Below are positions 31,353 to 43,458 of a DNA stretch of 64,000 nucleotides, one piece after another; position 1 is the stretch's first letter; each line of letters begins with the position of its first letter. The stretch lies in contig BSBM01000643.1 in the NCBI GenBank assembly GCA_027924585.1, forward strand, positions 18,090,501 through 18,154,500, in the 5' to 3' direction. The notes under the pieces are model-generated. The model ran no database searches. It worked only from the letters and a program-made list of their open reading frames with translations, and was not told the DNA's origin. The DNA comes from Larix kaempferi. Taxonomy: Eukaryota > Streptophyta > Pinopsida > Pinales > Pinaceae. Made by a program: the position numbers and the translations under genes.

Positions 31353-31540
31353 TGTAATGTACCAACCAGGTTTGGTGATACAAAAAATCACTCTCTTGGA
31401 AACTCAATTAGAAACAGTGGATGCAGGGAGCTAGTTTGAATATGGGTTAGAAAAATCAAGTTTTCTGGATAGGAGGAGGATTATGTTAGCTTATAATACA
31501 TTTTAAAAAAGCATTGGGACCATTGATGTTTCAAAGTCCC
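31353..31540 (-). repeat. Truncated 5' LTR of ChrG
   Basis: Matches the first 180 bp of 2143-3696, then similarity stops abruptly after GTTTCAAA. The remaining 1.3 kb of the LTR are gone, replaced by a gag fragment of another element, by deletion or rearrangement. Confidence 0.85.
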
Positions 31541-32281
31541 AAACATATTCATTTTTCGACTGCTTGATCTCTTTGAGTTTAGTAATACACTGTTATTCAT
31601 ATTTTGGATTTTTAAATTCATCTTTTAAGGAATCTCTAATTTCTTCCATAGTTTTTGGTGGTTTTCTAGTAGGTACCTTCGCAAATTTCATGAACCAATC
31701 CAAAGAACGACCTATAAAAGTTGTAATTAGTTGCACTCTTTTTACATTGTCATCTTTCATTTTCTTAACAGTCCAGATTGCCTCACACAAAAGCCAATGC
31801 TGCTCTGGGTTTTCTAACCCATTCCCATGAAATATTGGTAGTTGAATATCATCCCCAACCATTATGTTTCTTGGAGGAATTGGTTGACTTGATATTATAG
31901 GAACAACACTTATAAGGGAATTATTCGTCGAAGTACTGCTCTGACTACCACTACTATTACTTGCTTGTACAAACTATGATGGGCTAGTATTTCTTACCTC
32001 AATTTTTGGAGATGCAAGTGGGGTCACAAGTATGTCATAGTGTCTAGCCTGATCTGGTTCAATAGGATCATCCTCAGAAATGGGTTGGAATCCTTCCTCT
32101 TTGTCATCTTTTCTATCATAATATTCATCTTCAATTTGTGATACTAGTCCGTAGTCCTTTCCTTCAGTCATGTTGCGACCCTTTCCTTTTGTCACAATTC
32201 TCCTTCTCTTACTTGACCAAAATGTTCTTCCAGTCTCCAATAGACTACACTCTTCATTTGTTTTTTGTCTCCTTCCCTTTT
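31541..32281 (-). pseudogene. Gag fragment of another gypsy element
   Basis: Two frames on the minus strand, 32240-31974 (METGRTFWSSKRRRIV, acidic middle) and 31862-31593 with IFHGNGLENPEQHWLLCEA, TTFIGRSLDWFMKFAK. This is a gypsy gag start and core distinct from ChrG gag. No primer site or LTR is recognisable upstream, and the rest of the element is absent. Confidence 0.7.
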
Positions 32282-35264
32282 AATGTCATCTCACTTCTTA
32301 TAAAATACTCCTAGACCAACCCCTACCAACATCCCGAACCACTGCACACAAACGATTTACTCGTTGGATTCCATCCTCATAACCCCTTTTTCACAAAGAA
32401 AATTTTTAATCCATGGTTTCAAATATTTAAAGTACTTACCTTGGGGTCCTTGGAATAACTCCCCTTCAGCAATATTGTAATATTTTATGGTCTCTACAAC
32501 AAACTTCGTAATATATCCCTCCAATATATTGTTTAACCAGTAATTGACAACAAACTATATCTTATTATTTATACTTTTAAGAGTCCAGACTAGCTCAAGG
32601 GTAAAAAATGTATGCTCACCCCGTTGAAATCACCTCTTTTATATGGTTAACCTTTCCAACCATTCTATCAAAATAATATGAGACTCCAAATAACACTTCA
32701 TGAATATCTGAGGAAACATACTTATCTAATCATTTTTCTACATCAATACGTGGATCTATGTTCTAGATTTAAACAAACTCTCTTAGCTTCTTATCTATCC
32801 AATCCTGGATTTTAGGATTAGTCGGATGCCACATACCCCTTCAACACAACTCTCGGTCCTGCAAAAGAACAATTTATTGGCGTAGATCTACTTCAACCAA
32901 GGTTCACTCAATTAAACACCAACAAACCCCAAGACACCGACCCTTTCGACATCACCTAAGAAGTAGGAAAAGTATCACCTGAGGTATATATGGGAAGTAT
33001 AGAAACCAGGTTTCTATAGTAGTGAAGGGGTGTGACAAGGGGCTACCAACCATGACATTCTAGACTTCGAAAGAACACACCACTTAAACAATTTGCAAGC
33101 ATGGATACATGGCATTTAACTAACTGTAACATATGTTCATTGACTAGGCAATATCCATATTGTTCATACATCCACATTGATCAATATTCTTTCATCAATA
33201 TTCAAAATGCAACAAAATACATAACACATAATCACATCATTCATGCACAATGAACACCATATGTAACATGGAAAACCAAATGGGAGAAAACCACAAAAGA
33301 TCTTTCTTTATTAATGAGTCACAGTCAAAATAAGCACTTCATGTTTTACAACGACTTACATATTTCTTCTTCATGTGACTATTTCCTCATTCATCCTGGT
33401 TCATTGATACTTTTCTTATTGAGGTCATATTAAGTTTTCAATCCTGAGAAGTGTGACTTTGTCTGCAATGTCTATCCAATTTCAGAGATTCAACAGTTCT
33501 TTACACAATCTTCATTTACTGGTTCAGTCACAACAAGATGATTTTGCAATGTTGAAGATAGAGATGGGAATTTGGATGTCCCAAATGAATGATTCAGATG
33601 TCATGAAGTGGTATACACAGTCTCATATTAATCAAGGAATCTTAGAGGAGATATGGATTCTAAAGAGATGAACTGAATGCTTGGAGAGACAATAGAATCA
33701 ATATCTCAAATTGTTGAATCGAGTTTGGGTGGAGCAATGTAATGCAAACCAGTCTTCTTCGACCATGCAATTACAATAATTCTTGAAAGCTCCTAATTTC
33801 GTCGAGTGACCTTCACCAAACCTTGAGCTTCGTTTATTTCTATAGCCATCGAACATGTCATGGAGCTAGACCTCGAGATTCAGCTCCGATTTTATTCTGT
33901 AAATGTCATATATGCTCAATATATAAGGGCATATTTTCTATATACTACCTTTTGTAATGATACTAATTTTATATAATACGAATAATTTTGTGCAACTTTC
34001 TCATGAGTTTCTCTTTTCTGCGACATGAGTATAAAATCAAATGTACTTTGGTTTCATCTTCCTTTTTGTGTGTGCTTGAATTTATGCATGGTAGTTCAAT
34101 TCCTTTTTCTTTATGCACAAATTTTTAGTCATCCTTTCCGTTGTCCTTTTCTTTTTACAAAACTCTTCAGTACATCATCAAAAAAATTTCTACCTATCTC
34201 ATAGGTAGATTTATTTGAACTAGAACTCTTATTTCGACTGCTATATTGATGCTGAAAATAATGTCTACCACTACATACTAATACATGTACACCATTTTTG
34301 TAACATTTTCATATATGAATATTACTTGAACATGATTGGGTGACTTTTGGATACATTGTTCTAGTTTCCTTGAATTCAAGGGTTTCATCTACGCATTTTG
34401 ATTGTCATTAGAATAAGCAACAATTATCTACTACCAGAAGAGTATTTTGATTGTGTGATCAATTGCGCAATTCTATGAACATTTCTTTACCCATTTTTGT
34501 GTGTGCATGGGTTTTTGTTGATATTATGCAAACATGTTCTTACTTTTTGCAATATGTGCATTGTTCCCATTTGATTGCTCTATTGATCTTTGACAATTTT
34601 GAGCTTTTGTTGACACAAACCCAGTCGATAGGGGTTCCTCACTCTGTCTACATCCAACCCACCGTGCTCTCCCCGAGCACCAACCTAGACATGTTTTACC
34701 CTATCCAGCAACAACTGCGGAGCAGATGAAATCTAACCTGAGATGTTCAAGGGAGAGATGACGGAACCTGTTTCCGTTGAATGAGGAAGGACCTTTGCGC
34801 ATCCGCTTAATCAACTTATTGCAACATTCACAAATAGATCTAACATTTCGACTTATGCATCTAGACAAGATCACATCATTATTCAATAGATCTTAGTGTC
34901 AAATAAACCATTATTGTGCAACAGATCTAGCAGGAAAACATCATTTGGAATAAGAAAGCACTGCATCATTCATGTATTTAAGTTGCACATCACATTCATA
35001 GCAGTAAAACAAAAAGAGACACAGTAATTATGCTCAACATCACATCATATTAACCTTCACAATAACCCATAGATACATCAATATAGTTCTCATGTTGCAT
35101 ACTCGAATTAACAGTCAAGCAAAATCATCCATGCTCAATTGTCTCTTTGATTCATGGATCTCCCATCCATCTCTCAACACTTACAATGGTATGTCTATTT
35201 ATAGGCTTGCGCCTTTAAATTTGCGGTCCACTTAGGCAACCATCTAACTACTTCTTAACAAAAT
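32282..35264. other. Unassigned AT-rich sequence
   Basis: No gene or element that I can support. A minus-strand TGTCACACCCCTTCAC near 33050 looks like an LTR start, but no partner or PPT is visible. A 72-residue + frame (33453-33671) and a 92-residue frame (34451-34729) have no recognisable motif. Probably very old retroelement remains. Confidence 0.5.
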
Positions 35265-35272
35265 TTACAAAA

Positions 35273-35385
35273 AGGATGACCCAAAAACCCACATAATGCG
35301 GTCCAAATGACCCAAAACCCACATAATACGGTCCAAATGAACCAAATCTACGTAATGCGTTCCAAATGACCCAAAACTACATAAA
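35273..35385. repeat. Short tandem repeat, about four units
   Basis: Units of about 30-34 bp reading ATGACCCAAAA(N)CC(A)CATAATGCGGTCCAA; the last unit is degenerate. It interrupts otherwise unassigned sequence. Confidence 0.8.
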
Positions 35386-35816
35386 CTTATCGACTTGCGC
35401 GTTGTTTTCCTTCTTGTGTGGCATCTTTGACCCCTCGCAGCATCTACGATGCTGCAAAACTGACTCATCCAAACTGCCTGCCAACAACCCCCCAACAAAA
35501 TCTTGTGGCATGCCCTCGAGGTATGTCAGCTGGACATGGTGTACTTGTTGATCTTCAGCCTAAAATCCTCGTCTATCGCTTGACTATTCCTATGCAACTG
35601 TTCTTATTGTTTGGAGCTCGCTGTTGTGTACTATTCAAACTAATACAACAATCTTTCGGATTGTCATTATGGACTTCTCAAACTCATCCTCCAGTCTTTG
35701 AAAACCTGGTGCGACCTAAGGAAAATTTTGTGAATAGCGCCGAGTTGTGAGACATGCCAACTACTCTGGCCCATTTGTTTCGCACCGTAGATCACCTACT
35801 ACCGGGACTAGGGGGC
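35386..35816. other. Sequence before the candidate LTR
   Basis: No recognised gene. A 110-residue + frame (35418-35750) is present, without any family motif. It would be the 3' internal end of a + strand element if the LTR call at 35817 is right. Confidence 0.3.
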
Positions 35817-36246
35817 TGTCGCCCCTGTCGTGTTGGTGGCCGCAGGGACCACGAAGCTTCGAACTACCACCACATACTTAGACATCTCGAATGAGACTTG
35901 GGATCTGGTGCTTCCGAGTGTCCGTGCCGCTTCCTTCTCTAAGTGTTCATGCACACTCATCTTTCGGGCCCTCAGCACACCTAGTATGCTACCGCATGAA
36001 ATGAAATGGATCATTTCCACAGCTTCCTTGGAATTCCTAACTTATATAGCTTCCTGACCCACTCGCAGCATGAATTCCTCTTGTTGGAGAGATACCTCGT
36101 TGCTTAGCTAGCCTCTGGTTCCTGTATTTATGCATTTGCGTCGTCCTGGATGCCTGCCTCGGAAATTATTTGCAAATCCGTTCACATAAGTCTTCGATCT
36201 TGTCATCATATCATTCTGTCGTCTCCTAGTGAGCAGGATCCGTAAC
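35817..36246 (+). repeat. Candidate LTR or LTR fragment
   Basis: A PPT-like GGGACTAGGGGGC precedes TGTCGCCCCTGTCG at 35817; a TATATAG box is at about 36044; ...CCGTAACA at about 36246 could be the end. No second copy or TSD is in the window, so this is tentative. Confidence 0.35.
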
Positions 36247-36625
36247 ACTTGTGTTTAAGTCGGACTTCTTACGTGCGGAGCAGCGACCATGCTTTCACAG
36301 GTGGTCATTTGTGCCAAAGCGTGCGAAGCATCAACCATAGTGTCCCCGGCCATGCTGCCCCCACGTGCCAAACGTGCCGAACTCCATCGTCAACCCGGGC
36401 CATCTAATGGTCAAATTTGTCACAGAGAGTGATCTCATAATAAAAATGCCGCCTGCTAACGATCTATAATGATTGTTGATTTGACTGCATCGCAACCATG
36501 TGGTTGTCGTGGCACAGCTCCCAAACTACAATACCATTGCTCCTACTTGCGCAACCTATCCCTGCTGGTGTGCCATCCTGCCACCTAGCATCTTGCATTT
36601 TATTTTTTATTTTTTTACAATTCAT
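36247..36625. other. Unassigned sequence left of GypE integrase
   Basis: No gene seen. It should contain the 3' end of GypE (PPT, LTR start), since the integrase frame ends at 36626 on the minus strand, but I cannot define the border. Confidence 0.4.
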
Positions 36626-37816
36626 TTAGGCATCGTGTTGCTCCGAGCCCATCCTGTAGGGATTCAACCTGATACCATTTACCAGCTTTGGTAACATCAC
36701 TCCGTCTAACTGTTGTAGTTGTACTGCGCCTCCTGAAGTTATACAACTGCTGTGATAAGGACCGAGCCAATGCATCTATAATTTACCCGGATGCTTCATG
36801 ATCTTGCTGTCATACAATAGCACCAAGTCGCCTTGTTGAAACTGTTTGTTCTTGATATGGTGATCATGCCAATCTTTTTGCCGATCCTTCTCCACATGCT
36901 GGTGAAGGCCTGCGATAAAGCGATCTTCCTCTAGCTGTACCAGCTGCTCTAGTTGTTTTTCTAATGCTGCTTCATCATGCATACCTGTCACTACCGCTAT
37001 GCACAGACTTGGGACAATGTATTCCATAGGCATAACCGCCTCTTTCCCATATACCAATTTGAAAGATGTCTGTCCCGTCAATCTTTTTCAAGTGGTGTGA
37101 TATGCCCACAAGACTGTTGGAATCTTCAAATCCCAGTCATCATGATTAGTGGTACAAAACTTAGTAAGCACATTCTCCAATACTTTGTTGAAAGCCTCCA
37201 CCGTGCCATTTTCCTGCAGATGATATGGCGTACTCTTTTTATGTTGTATCTGAAGCTCTTCTGTTAATGCGCTGACTGTGCGATTGATGAAGTGATTGCC
37301 CTGATCACTCATCAATACCTTCGGGCATCCAAACCGAGTGACAATATTGTCAAGCAAGAATCACGCTGCTGTCATAGTGGTGAAACCTACAACTGGTGCA
37401 TCCTCCACCCATCTTGTCAAATAATCTGTCGTTGTGATTATGTACTATGCACCAGTGCGCTTCCTAGGTGGGTTGATAGGTCCCATGAAATCCACAACCC
37501 ATTTATCAAATGGATGCAGTGTCACTTGAGGTATTAGTAGCATCTCATCCCTTCTAGAGGGCTTTCCAGTCCATTGACAAACATAGCAATTTCGCGCATA
37601 ATCCGTTGCATCATTGTGAAGAGTGGGCCACCAAAGCCCTACGCGAAGCACCTTCCTGGCAGTTGCACGACCGCCATAGTGTCCACCAGCCACCCGTGCA
37701 TGTGCCTCTGATAAGATATGCCCTTGCTCATGAGGCAGGACATAGCATCTCAAAATCTCATCTGGTCCTAGCTTATATAGTTGTCCAACAATCAACTGAA
37801 AATCTGTAGCCTTAAC
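36626..37816 (-). pseudogene. GypE integrase (right part interrupted by Tat-2)
   Basis: A Ty3/gypsy integrase on the minus strand: zinc motif (HARVAGGHYGG...CYVCQ), WVVDFMGPINPP, MSDQGNHFINR and ENGTVEAFNK with D, D and E all present, then the C-terminal GDLVLLYDSK, HPGKL, HWLGPY and GGAVQLQQLDG segments. In-frame stops (for example near 37440, 37080 and 36775) disable it. At 37816 it is cut by Tat-2 within the RNase H-integrase linker; the reading frame resumes at 63898. Confidence 0.9.
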
Positions 37817-38705
37817 TGTTTGACAGACAATCCACTCAAGCGGATGCGAGCAGGATCTCCCTAGCTCAATGCGAGTCTAGAACAAATAGAACATAATACA
37901 AATGGATTTCCTAGATCTACTTAAGGATAAAGTGGTAGATGCCTTACCTTTTACTTCGCAATCCTCTTTCCTGAACGTTGCTCCACGTCCAACGGTCATC
38001 AGATCTCAGCTGCAAGACCTGTTAAGACATAAACAACAACATAACACGAGTAAAGAGCATTTATAATAAGAGATCTAAGTAAACAGTTAAGCAGGTAAAC
38101 TACTCAATATCATCACACATCAACAATATTGGTGGAAAGCATTTGTATTACTGTAAATAGAGGGAAATACATAGTAGAGATATAGAACTACAACCACGGC
38201 TTAAAGCTCCAGCCCTTCTCCATCCAAGCCATTTTCCATATCCTCCCAAGGAAGTATGAGTCTCCCAATCGGTGAGTAGAGATCTCCTAAGGATGATTTC
38301 ACCAGCATGTAGATACCATAGACTTCCTCCCCTTAGGATGGGAGCGAGCTTCATTTAAATAGGACTAAGTGGATAGGATAGGTTGAGATATGATAGGAGA
38401 GGCTTAAGGGATATCTCCAAGGTGTCAGGAATCGAGTGCCAGCTCTCTAAGAGGTCAGGGATAGGGTCCCAAGTCAGCAGGCTTCGAGAAGGGACTTGAA
38501 GAAGCTATTTTTTCCATCCAACTGACTTCGTCGCACCCTGTAATAGGGCAAGGTGTGATGTCCCAGGTTGCTTGAGTGAAGCCTGCGACGACCTCTCAAA
38601 ACCTAGTTCAAATGAGTACAAATCCATCCAGGTCAATCACTCAATCAGGGTAACTTCAGGGGTGTATACACTGAATCTGATGATGATGATATTTTAGGTG
38701 TAATA
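37817..38705 (-). repeat. 3' LTR of Tat-2
   Basis: Minus strand begins TATTACACC (TG changed to TA) after the PPT and ends ...CAAACA. Collinear with 63002-63892, with scattered substitutions. A TATA-like CTATTTAAATGAAG lies at about 38362-38349. A TGCGACG-type inverted motif is near 38525-38600. Confidence 0.92.
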
Positions 38706-38718
38706 GAATGCCCCCAAA
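38706..38718 (-). other. Polypurine tract of Tat-2
   Basis: Minus strand CTTTGGGGGCATTC ends right at the LTR start. The remaining 38719-38841 is Tat-2 internal sequence. Confidence 0.85.
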
Positions 38719-38841
38719 GCATGAAGTTGTTTAAAGATTGGACATGAGAAATGATTTGATAGAAGGAATGGCAATGGACTTGTCGGATGAAAGGAATTGC
38801 TGCAGTATAACTGACTCTGAGCTGACAATCGCATATGATGT

Positions 38842-39227
38842 TGTTAGGAACCCCTGTCAACCCTTCTCTTTACTATGTTAGTATATTGTTGTTGGATGCA
38901 TATGTTTTTAAGTCATCCCGTAGTATTTGTTGACCCATAGTTTATATTAGCCCATAGTATTGACCCATAGTATTGGACGCATATGCTTTGTAAGTCGTCC
39001 CATAGTATTATATGTCCCATGGTTTTGACTCATAGTATTGGGCATAGACTTAGTATATAAGTGTGTGTTGAGGTCATTGAAGGCACCGTGAAGTTAATTG
39101 TATTGAGCTTGCTCAAAGGAGGTTTCCCCCTCGAAGTGGCCCGTGATCAATATAAAAGTGATTATGAGTTCTATTATTTCTGATATCTCGTGTATTTGCA
39201 TTAATTAATTATTGCAGGTTCTTCACA
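38842..39227 (+). repeat. 5' LTR of Gyp-3
   Basis: TGTTAGGAACC to GGTTCTTCACA. TATA box TATAAAAG at 39151-39158. Internal GACCCATAGTAT words repeat several times. Confidence 0.93.
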
Positions 39228-39229
39228 TT

Positions 39230-39241
39230 TGGTATCAGAGC
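39230..39241 (+). other. Primer binding site of Gyp-3
   Basis: TGGTATCAGAGC, a perfect initiator-Met-tRNA-type site, two bases after the LTR. Confidence 0.95.
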
Positions 39242-40337
39242 ACTTTCTTGGGCTCGTTGGGTGGAATTTCTGCCAAATTTTTTTTTTCGCATCTGTTGCA
39301 AGTTCGGATCTGGGGATAACCCCTATCCGCTTAACTGTGGGATACTTGGGCATAAGCCCTAAAAATCATTGTGAGGAGTACTACAGGAACCTCAAAGTAG
39401 CTGGCCCATTGAGAGGACCTGCCAGCGAAAAGGGCAACGACCCCTACCTGATTGACTAGTTCCCACCCGTGAGGTAAACCAAGAGCTGTCGTTTGTGGCA
39501 AAGTGGTTATCAGTTTTACCTGAGCCATGGAGTGAGGGGTACTGCCCCAATACGCAAGCCGTCAGACAACATTGGTGGCCGAGTGAATCCCCTGAACCGA
39601 TAGGAAGCCGCACATACCTGGGGTCCATATCTATTTTCAGCTGAACTATTGCTGACCACTTCCGCTTCAAATCCAACCATTTCAGATCTATTCTGAAAGT
39701 TGTTCCAGATCCAGTCGCCGTTTCAGATCCAACCATTTTTCAATCCCTTCCGCACCGTTGCAGATCCATCTATTGCGGATCCCTTTCGTGCCGTCACTGC
39801 CGATCCATTTCTCGGCGAAATGGATCGGCAAAAAAAAAAACTCCCTGCAATCCCATTCTACATCTCCATTTCTGCATATATCCATTCTGTTTTTCGGCCA
39901 TATCTCCCTTGTTTCAACTCTGTTTTCCGTGAAACTTCACTGACATCCCTGCAATCCCATTCTGCATATTTCATTTCTGAAGACCCTATCCCAAATTCCA
40001 CTTCTGAAAGTCTGAAATCCCACATTTGTCTATTTTTAGGGTTTGCCATAACTTTTTCGGATTTCACCCAATCGCCTTCAAATTTTACCACCAAGTTCCT
40101 TTCCTAATTCTGCTTCTTTGTCCCTCTCTGCCAAATTTTCTTAGTCTTTCATCCCGCTTCTTAAATCCCCATTTTTTTGCTTCCCTATCCATCAAAAAGT
40201 GTCTAAAACCTACTCAAACCCCAATTTCCACTCTAAGTTTTTCCCAAATCCAAATTTTCCTTTACTAAAGCAACTTTTGTTTGTGTTTTTCTATCCATTC
40301 CCCCCCCAAAAAAAAAATTAAAAAAATTCTCCTAGTT
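39242..40337 (+). other. Gyp-3 leader
   Basis: Noncoding, about 1.1 kb. 39660-39830 has several CAGATCCA and GGATCGG words repeated in both orientations; the rest is C/T-rich. No supported gene. Confidence 0.6.
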
Positions 40338-41230
40338 ATGGTTGTCACCCGTGCAGGAGCAAAAACCATGGAGGAAGCACTTGTAGCCATCCAAACCAAA
40401 CTCCAAGATCTGGATGAAAAATTTCTCAGCCTCCATCTTCAGCATTCATCCATGAACAATAATCGATAGTAATAATCAATAGCCAATGGGTTCTCTTCTT
40501 CCAACAATTTTCGTGGGCCAAAGCTTGATTTTCCTCGCTTCAATGGTACTGATCTGATTGGATGGATATACCGAGCAGAACAATATTTCAGTTTGCATAA
40601 TACTTTTGATGTCCAGAAAGTTCCACTTGCATCCTTTCATTTGCAACAGGAAGCCCTTCAATGGTACCGTTGGTACATTAAACCTCATCCTGAGCCAAAC
40701 TGGACAGATTTTTTCCAACTCCTTTTGCCACGATTTGGTCCTAGTGCTTTTGACGACTTCGCAGGAGCACTAACTAAAATTCACCAAACTGGCACAGTGA
40801 GAGAGTATCAGAAATAATTTGAGAAACTCGCCAATCACACAGAAGGATTTTCTGATGAATTATACAAGAGTTGTTTTATCAGTGGTCTTAAGGATGAAAT
40901 CTGGTCAGAGGTTAAAATGTTTTGTCCCAACAGAATGATGGAAGTCCTAGGTTTGGCTAAGTTGGCAGAAGACAAGCTTGTAGCCCAACAACGCTCCAAA
41001 CCCACTTTTGTTCCCTTCCGAAATATGGGTTCTCAACGACCTCCCATTTCGCCAGCTCCTCAACCAACTCCTATCAAGCATTTGTCTGAAACCGAGATGC
41101 AGGCACGCTGAGAAAAAGGGCTTTGTTACAATTGTGATGAGAAATTCACTCGGGGACATAGATGTGTTCAACAAAAGCTCTATCTCTTGGATGTGGATTC
41201 TCTGCCTTCCTCTGAACTTGGTGAAGAAGC
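40338..41230 (+). pseudogene. Gyp-3 gag
   Basis: Starts at ATG 40338 (MVVTRAGAKTMEEALVAIQ), then stops near 40467. The core is clear: LDFPRFNGTDLIGWIYRAEQ, FHLQQEALQWYRWY, FGPSAFDDFAGALTKIHQT, FISGLKDEIWSEV. A zinc knuckle (CYNCDEKFTRGHRC) follows at about 41130-41170. Point stops (for example 40815 and 41109) break it. Confidence 0.9.
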
Positions 41231-41299
41231 TCCAGATACAGTAGATGATTAGGTCGACATTCAACACCCTCCTGTTGACACCCCATCTCAGGATGACCC

Positions 41300-42472
41300 A
41301 CCCGCGATCTCCCTCCATGCTGTAACCGGCGTCACGACCCCACAAACAATGCAGGTCAGGGGATACTTCAAGAAGTTCCCTCTTACCATACTCATTGATT
41401 CTGGTAGCACTCATAACTTCATTGACCTCGGATTGCCAAACAGGCTGATTGTTTTGTCCATCCTTGCTCCAACTTTGAAGTCATGGTTGCCAATGGGGGC
41501 ACCTTACCTTGCAAGGGGAAGTGTCACAATGTGCATATCTCTATGGAAGATTATAACCTGCGCTCTGACATGTTTTCCTTGTCCTTAGGCGGATGTGATG
41601 TGGTTTTGGGCGTTCAATGGTTACACACACTTGGCCCCATCTTATGGCATTTTGCTGAACTTTGGATGCAGTTTTCAGTCAATGGGGCACAACACAAATT
41701 AATAAGCTTACAACCAAGGTCTCTCCACATCATCAGTTCACATTGCCTAGAAAAAATCCTTAAGAAGAATTCACATGGTGTCATCGGTCAGCTCCATTCC
41801 ATTCAGATGCACTCATCAATGGTCTCCACTACCTCCTTGGATAGATATGCAGGTGTCTTTGCTGAACCAATGCGCTTGCGGCCTTCAAGCAACCTTTCTG
41901 GTAAGAATTTAATCGCATCTACCTCTCAACACGAAATGATGGCTATTTTGCATGTAGTACATAAGTGGCAGCCATACCTATTAGGGAATTATTTCTACAT
42001 CAAGACTGATCTCCGGAGTCTAGAAAATTTTCTGTACCAATGGGTCTCCTCCCCAACACACCTAAAATGGGTTATCCAACTCATGGGTTATCCCTATGCG
42101 ATCGCTTACAAGAAGGGTAAGGACAATATGGTGGCATATGCTCCTTCTCGCACAATTGATGACTCAGTTTCTCTTACAGCTCTTTCTCTACTTGTTCCAA
42201 ATTGGTTGCAATATGTTCAACAGGGCTATCTCTTCTATGAACTCCATGCTTCTTCATCAACAGGGCACTCTGGGTTCTTCAAAATGTATGACTGGGAACA
42301 ATGCAACTTCTTTTGGCAGGGATTGAAAATGACAATTCAATAGATGGTGGCTGATTGTGATACTTTCCAGGTCAACAAGGGTGAAACGACACTCCTTTTT
42401 GGATTGCTCAAACCCTTTCCCATCCCTACACAGCTTTGGCCAACTATTTCTATGGCTTTCCTCGAAGCGCTC
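41300..42472 (+). pseudogene. Gyp-3 protease fused to RNase H and integrase start, RT missing
   Basis: Protease active site ILIDSGSTHNFIDL (about 41390-41430), then a frame shift into a 286-residue open frame with VVLGVQWLHTLGPI. That frame passes from AEPMRLRPS, which normally precedes RT, straight into GKNLIASTSQHEMMAI of RNase H, continuing KTDLRSLENFL and KKGKDNMVAYAPSR, then the integrase zinc region. So RT was lost without breaking the frame. Integrase continues past a stop to about 42472 (DTFQVNKGET), where Copia-B is inserted. Confidence 0.9.
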
Positions 42473-43458
42473 TGTTAATTTTTCAGAATTTACTTCAATA
42501 TGATCTAGGATCTTAACTGAGAGAACAACATGTACAACAAATCTACAACATATCAATCATGGACACAATAATTCAAGCACATAAGAGACACAGAGTTTAC
42601 TTGGGGAAAACCATAAAGGTGAAAAACCCCAATAACTTCCTCAGAGATAGATAGAGCAATGATACAACCAGAATACAAGAGATAGTCTTCTCCTAGCAGC
42701 AGAGCCTCCTCCTCCACAAGTGCGCCACTCTCCAAAGTGTGAGTGAGAGAATAGAATGTGTAAAATGAGAGAGACACACTCTCTATGTATACACTAACTT
42801 GACTTGACCTTTACTCAACTAGGTCAGCCTCAACTTAACCACTTAACATAATACTGACTGGGCCGACCCCCACTAGGGTGGTCTAATAACCCTTTGACCC
42901 ACATGGCCGACCCCCAATAGGGTGGTCTAATAACCCTTTGACCCACATGACTTATACAGGGCCGACCCCAACAAGGTGGTCTAATAATCCATCAAGTATA
43001 AGCTACGACACTTACAATATAAATGACGACACTTTCGTATAGAGGAATAATAACATGTAAAATGAGAGAGACACACTCTCTATTTATACACTAACTTGAC
43101 TTGACCTTTACTCAACTAGGTCGGCCTCAACTTAACCACTTAACATAATGCTAACTGGGCCATCCCCACTAGGGTGGTCTAATAACCCTTTGACCCACAT
43201 GGCCTACCCCCAATAGGGTGGTCTAATAACCCTTTGACCCACATGACTTATACAGGGCCAACCCCAACAAGGTGGTCTAATAACCCATCAAGTATAAGTT
43301 ACAACACTTACAATATAAATGACGACACTTCCGTATAGAGGAATAATAACATCTCTATAGGAATACAACCACTTACGTATAGAGGAATAATAACATCTCT
43401 ATAGGAATACAATATACATATATGTGAAATACATTCCGAATTTACATATACATCAACA
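42473..43458 (-). repeat. 3' LTR of Copia-B with internal duplication
   Basis: 986 bp. The segment from TGTAAAATGAGAGAGACACA to ATAGAGGAATAATAACA occurs twice in tandem (about 42758-43054 and 43055-43350), which also doubles the TATA region. PPT on the minus strand (GTTAAGAGGGAG) at 43469-43458. Confidence 0.9.

Larger units (their letters stand above)
2143..31540 (-). mobile_element. ChrG, Ty3/gypsy chromovirus split by Copia-A
   Basis: Read on the minus strand: truncated 5' LTR (31540-31353), initiator-Met-type primer site, gag, protease, RT, RNase H, integrase, chromodomain, PPT and 3' LTR (3696-2143). The pol region is interrupted at 4307-27181 by Copia-A, with TSD agtgc at 4302-4306 and 27182-27186. 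Every coding block carries stops or frameshifts, so the copy is dead. Only about 190 bp of the 5' LTR remain, so the original right border and TSD cannot be seen. Confidence 0.85.

Noticed and set aside
33453-34729. Possible host exons (72- and 92-residue + frames)
   Set aside because: No motif, no splice structure and no neighbours support a gene; left as unassigned sequence.
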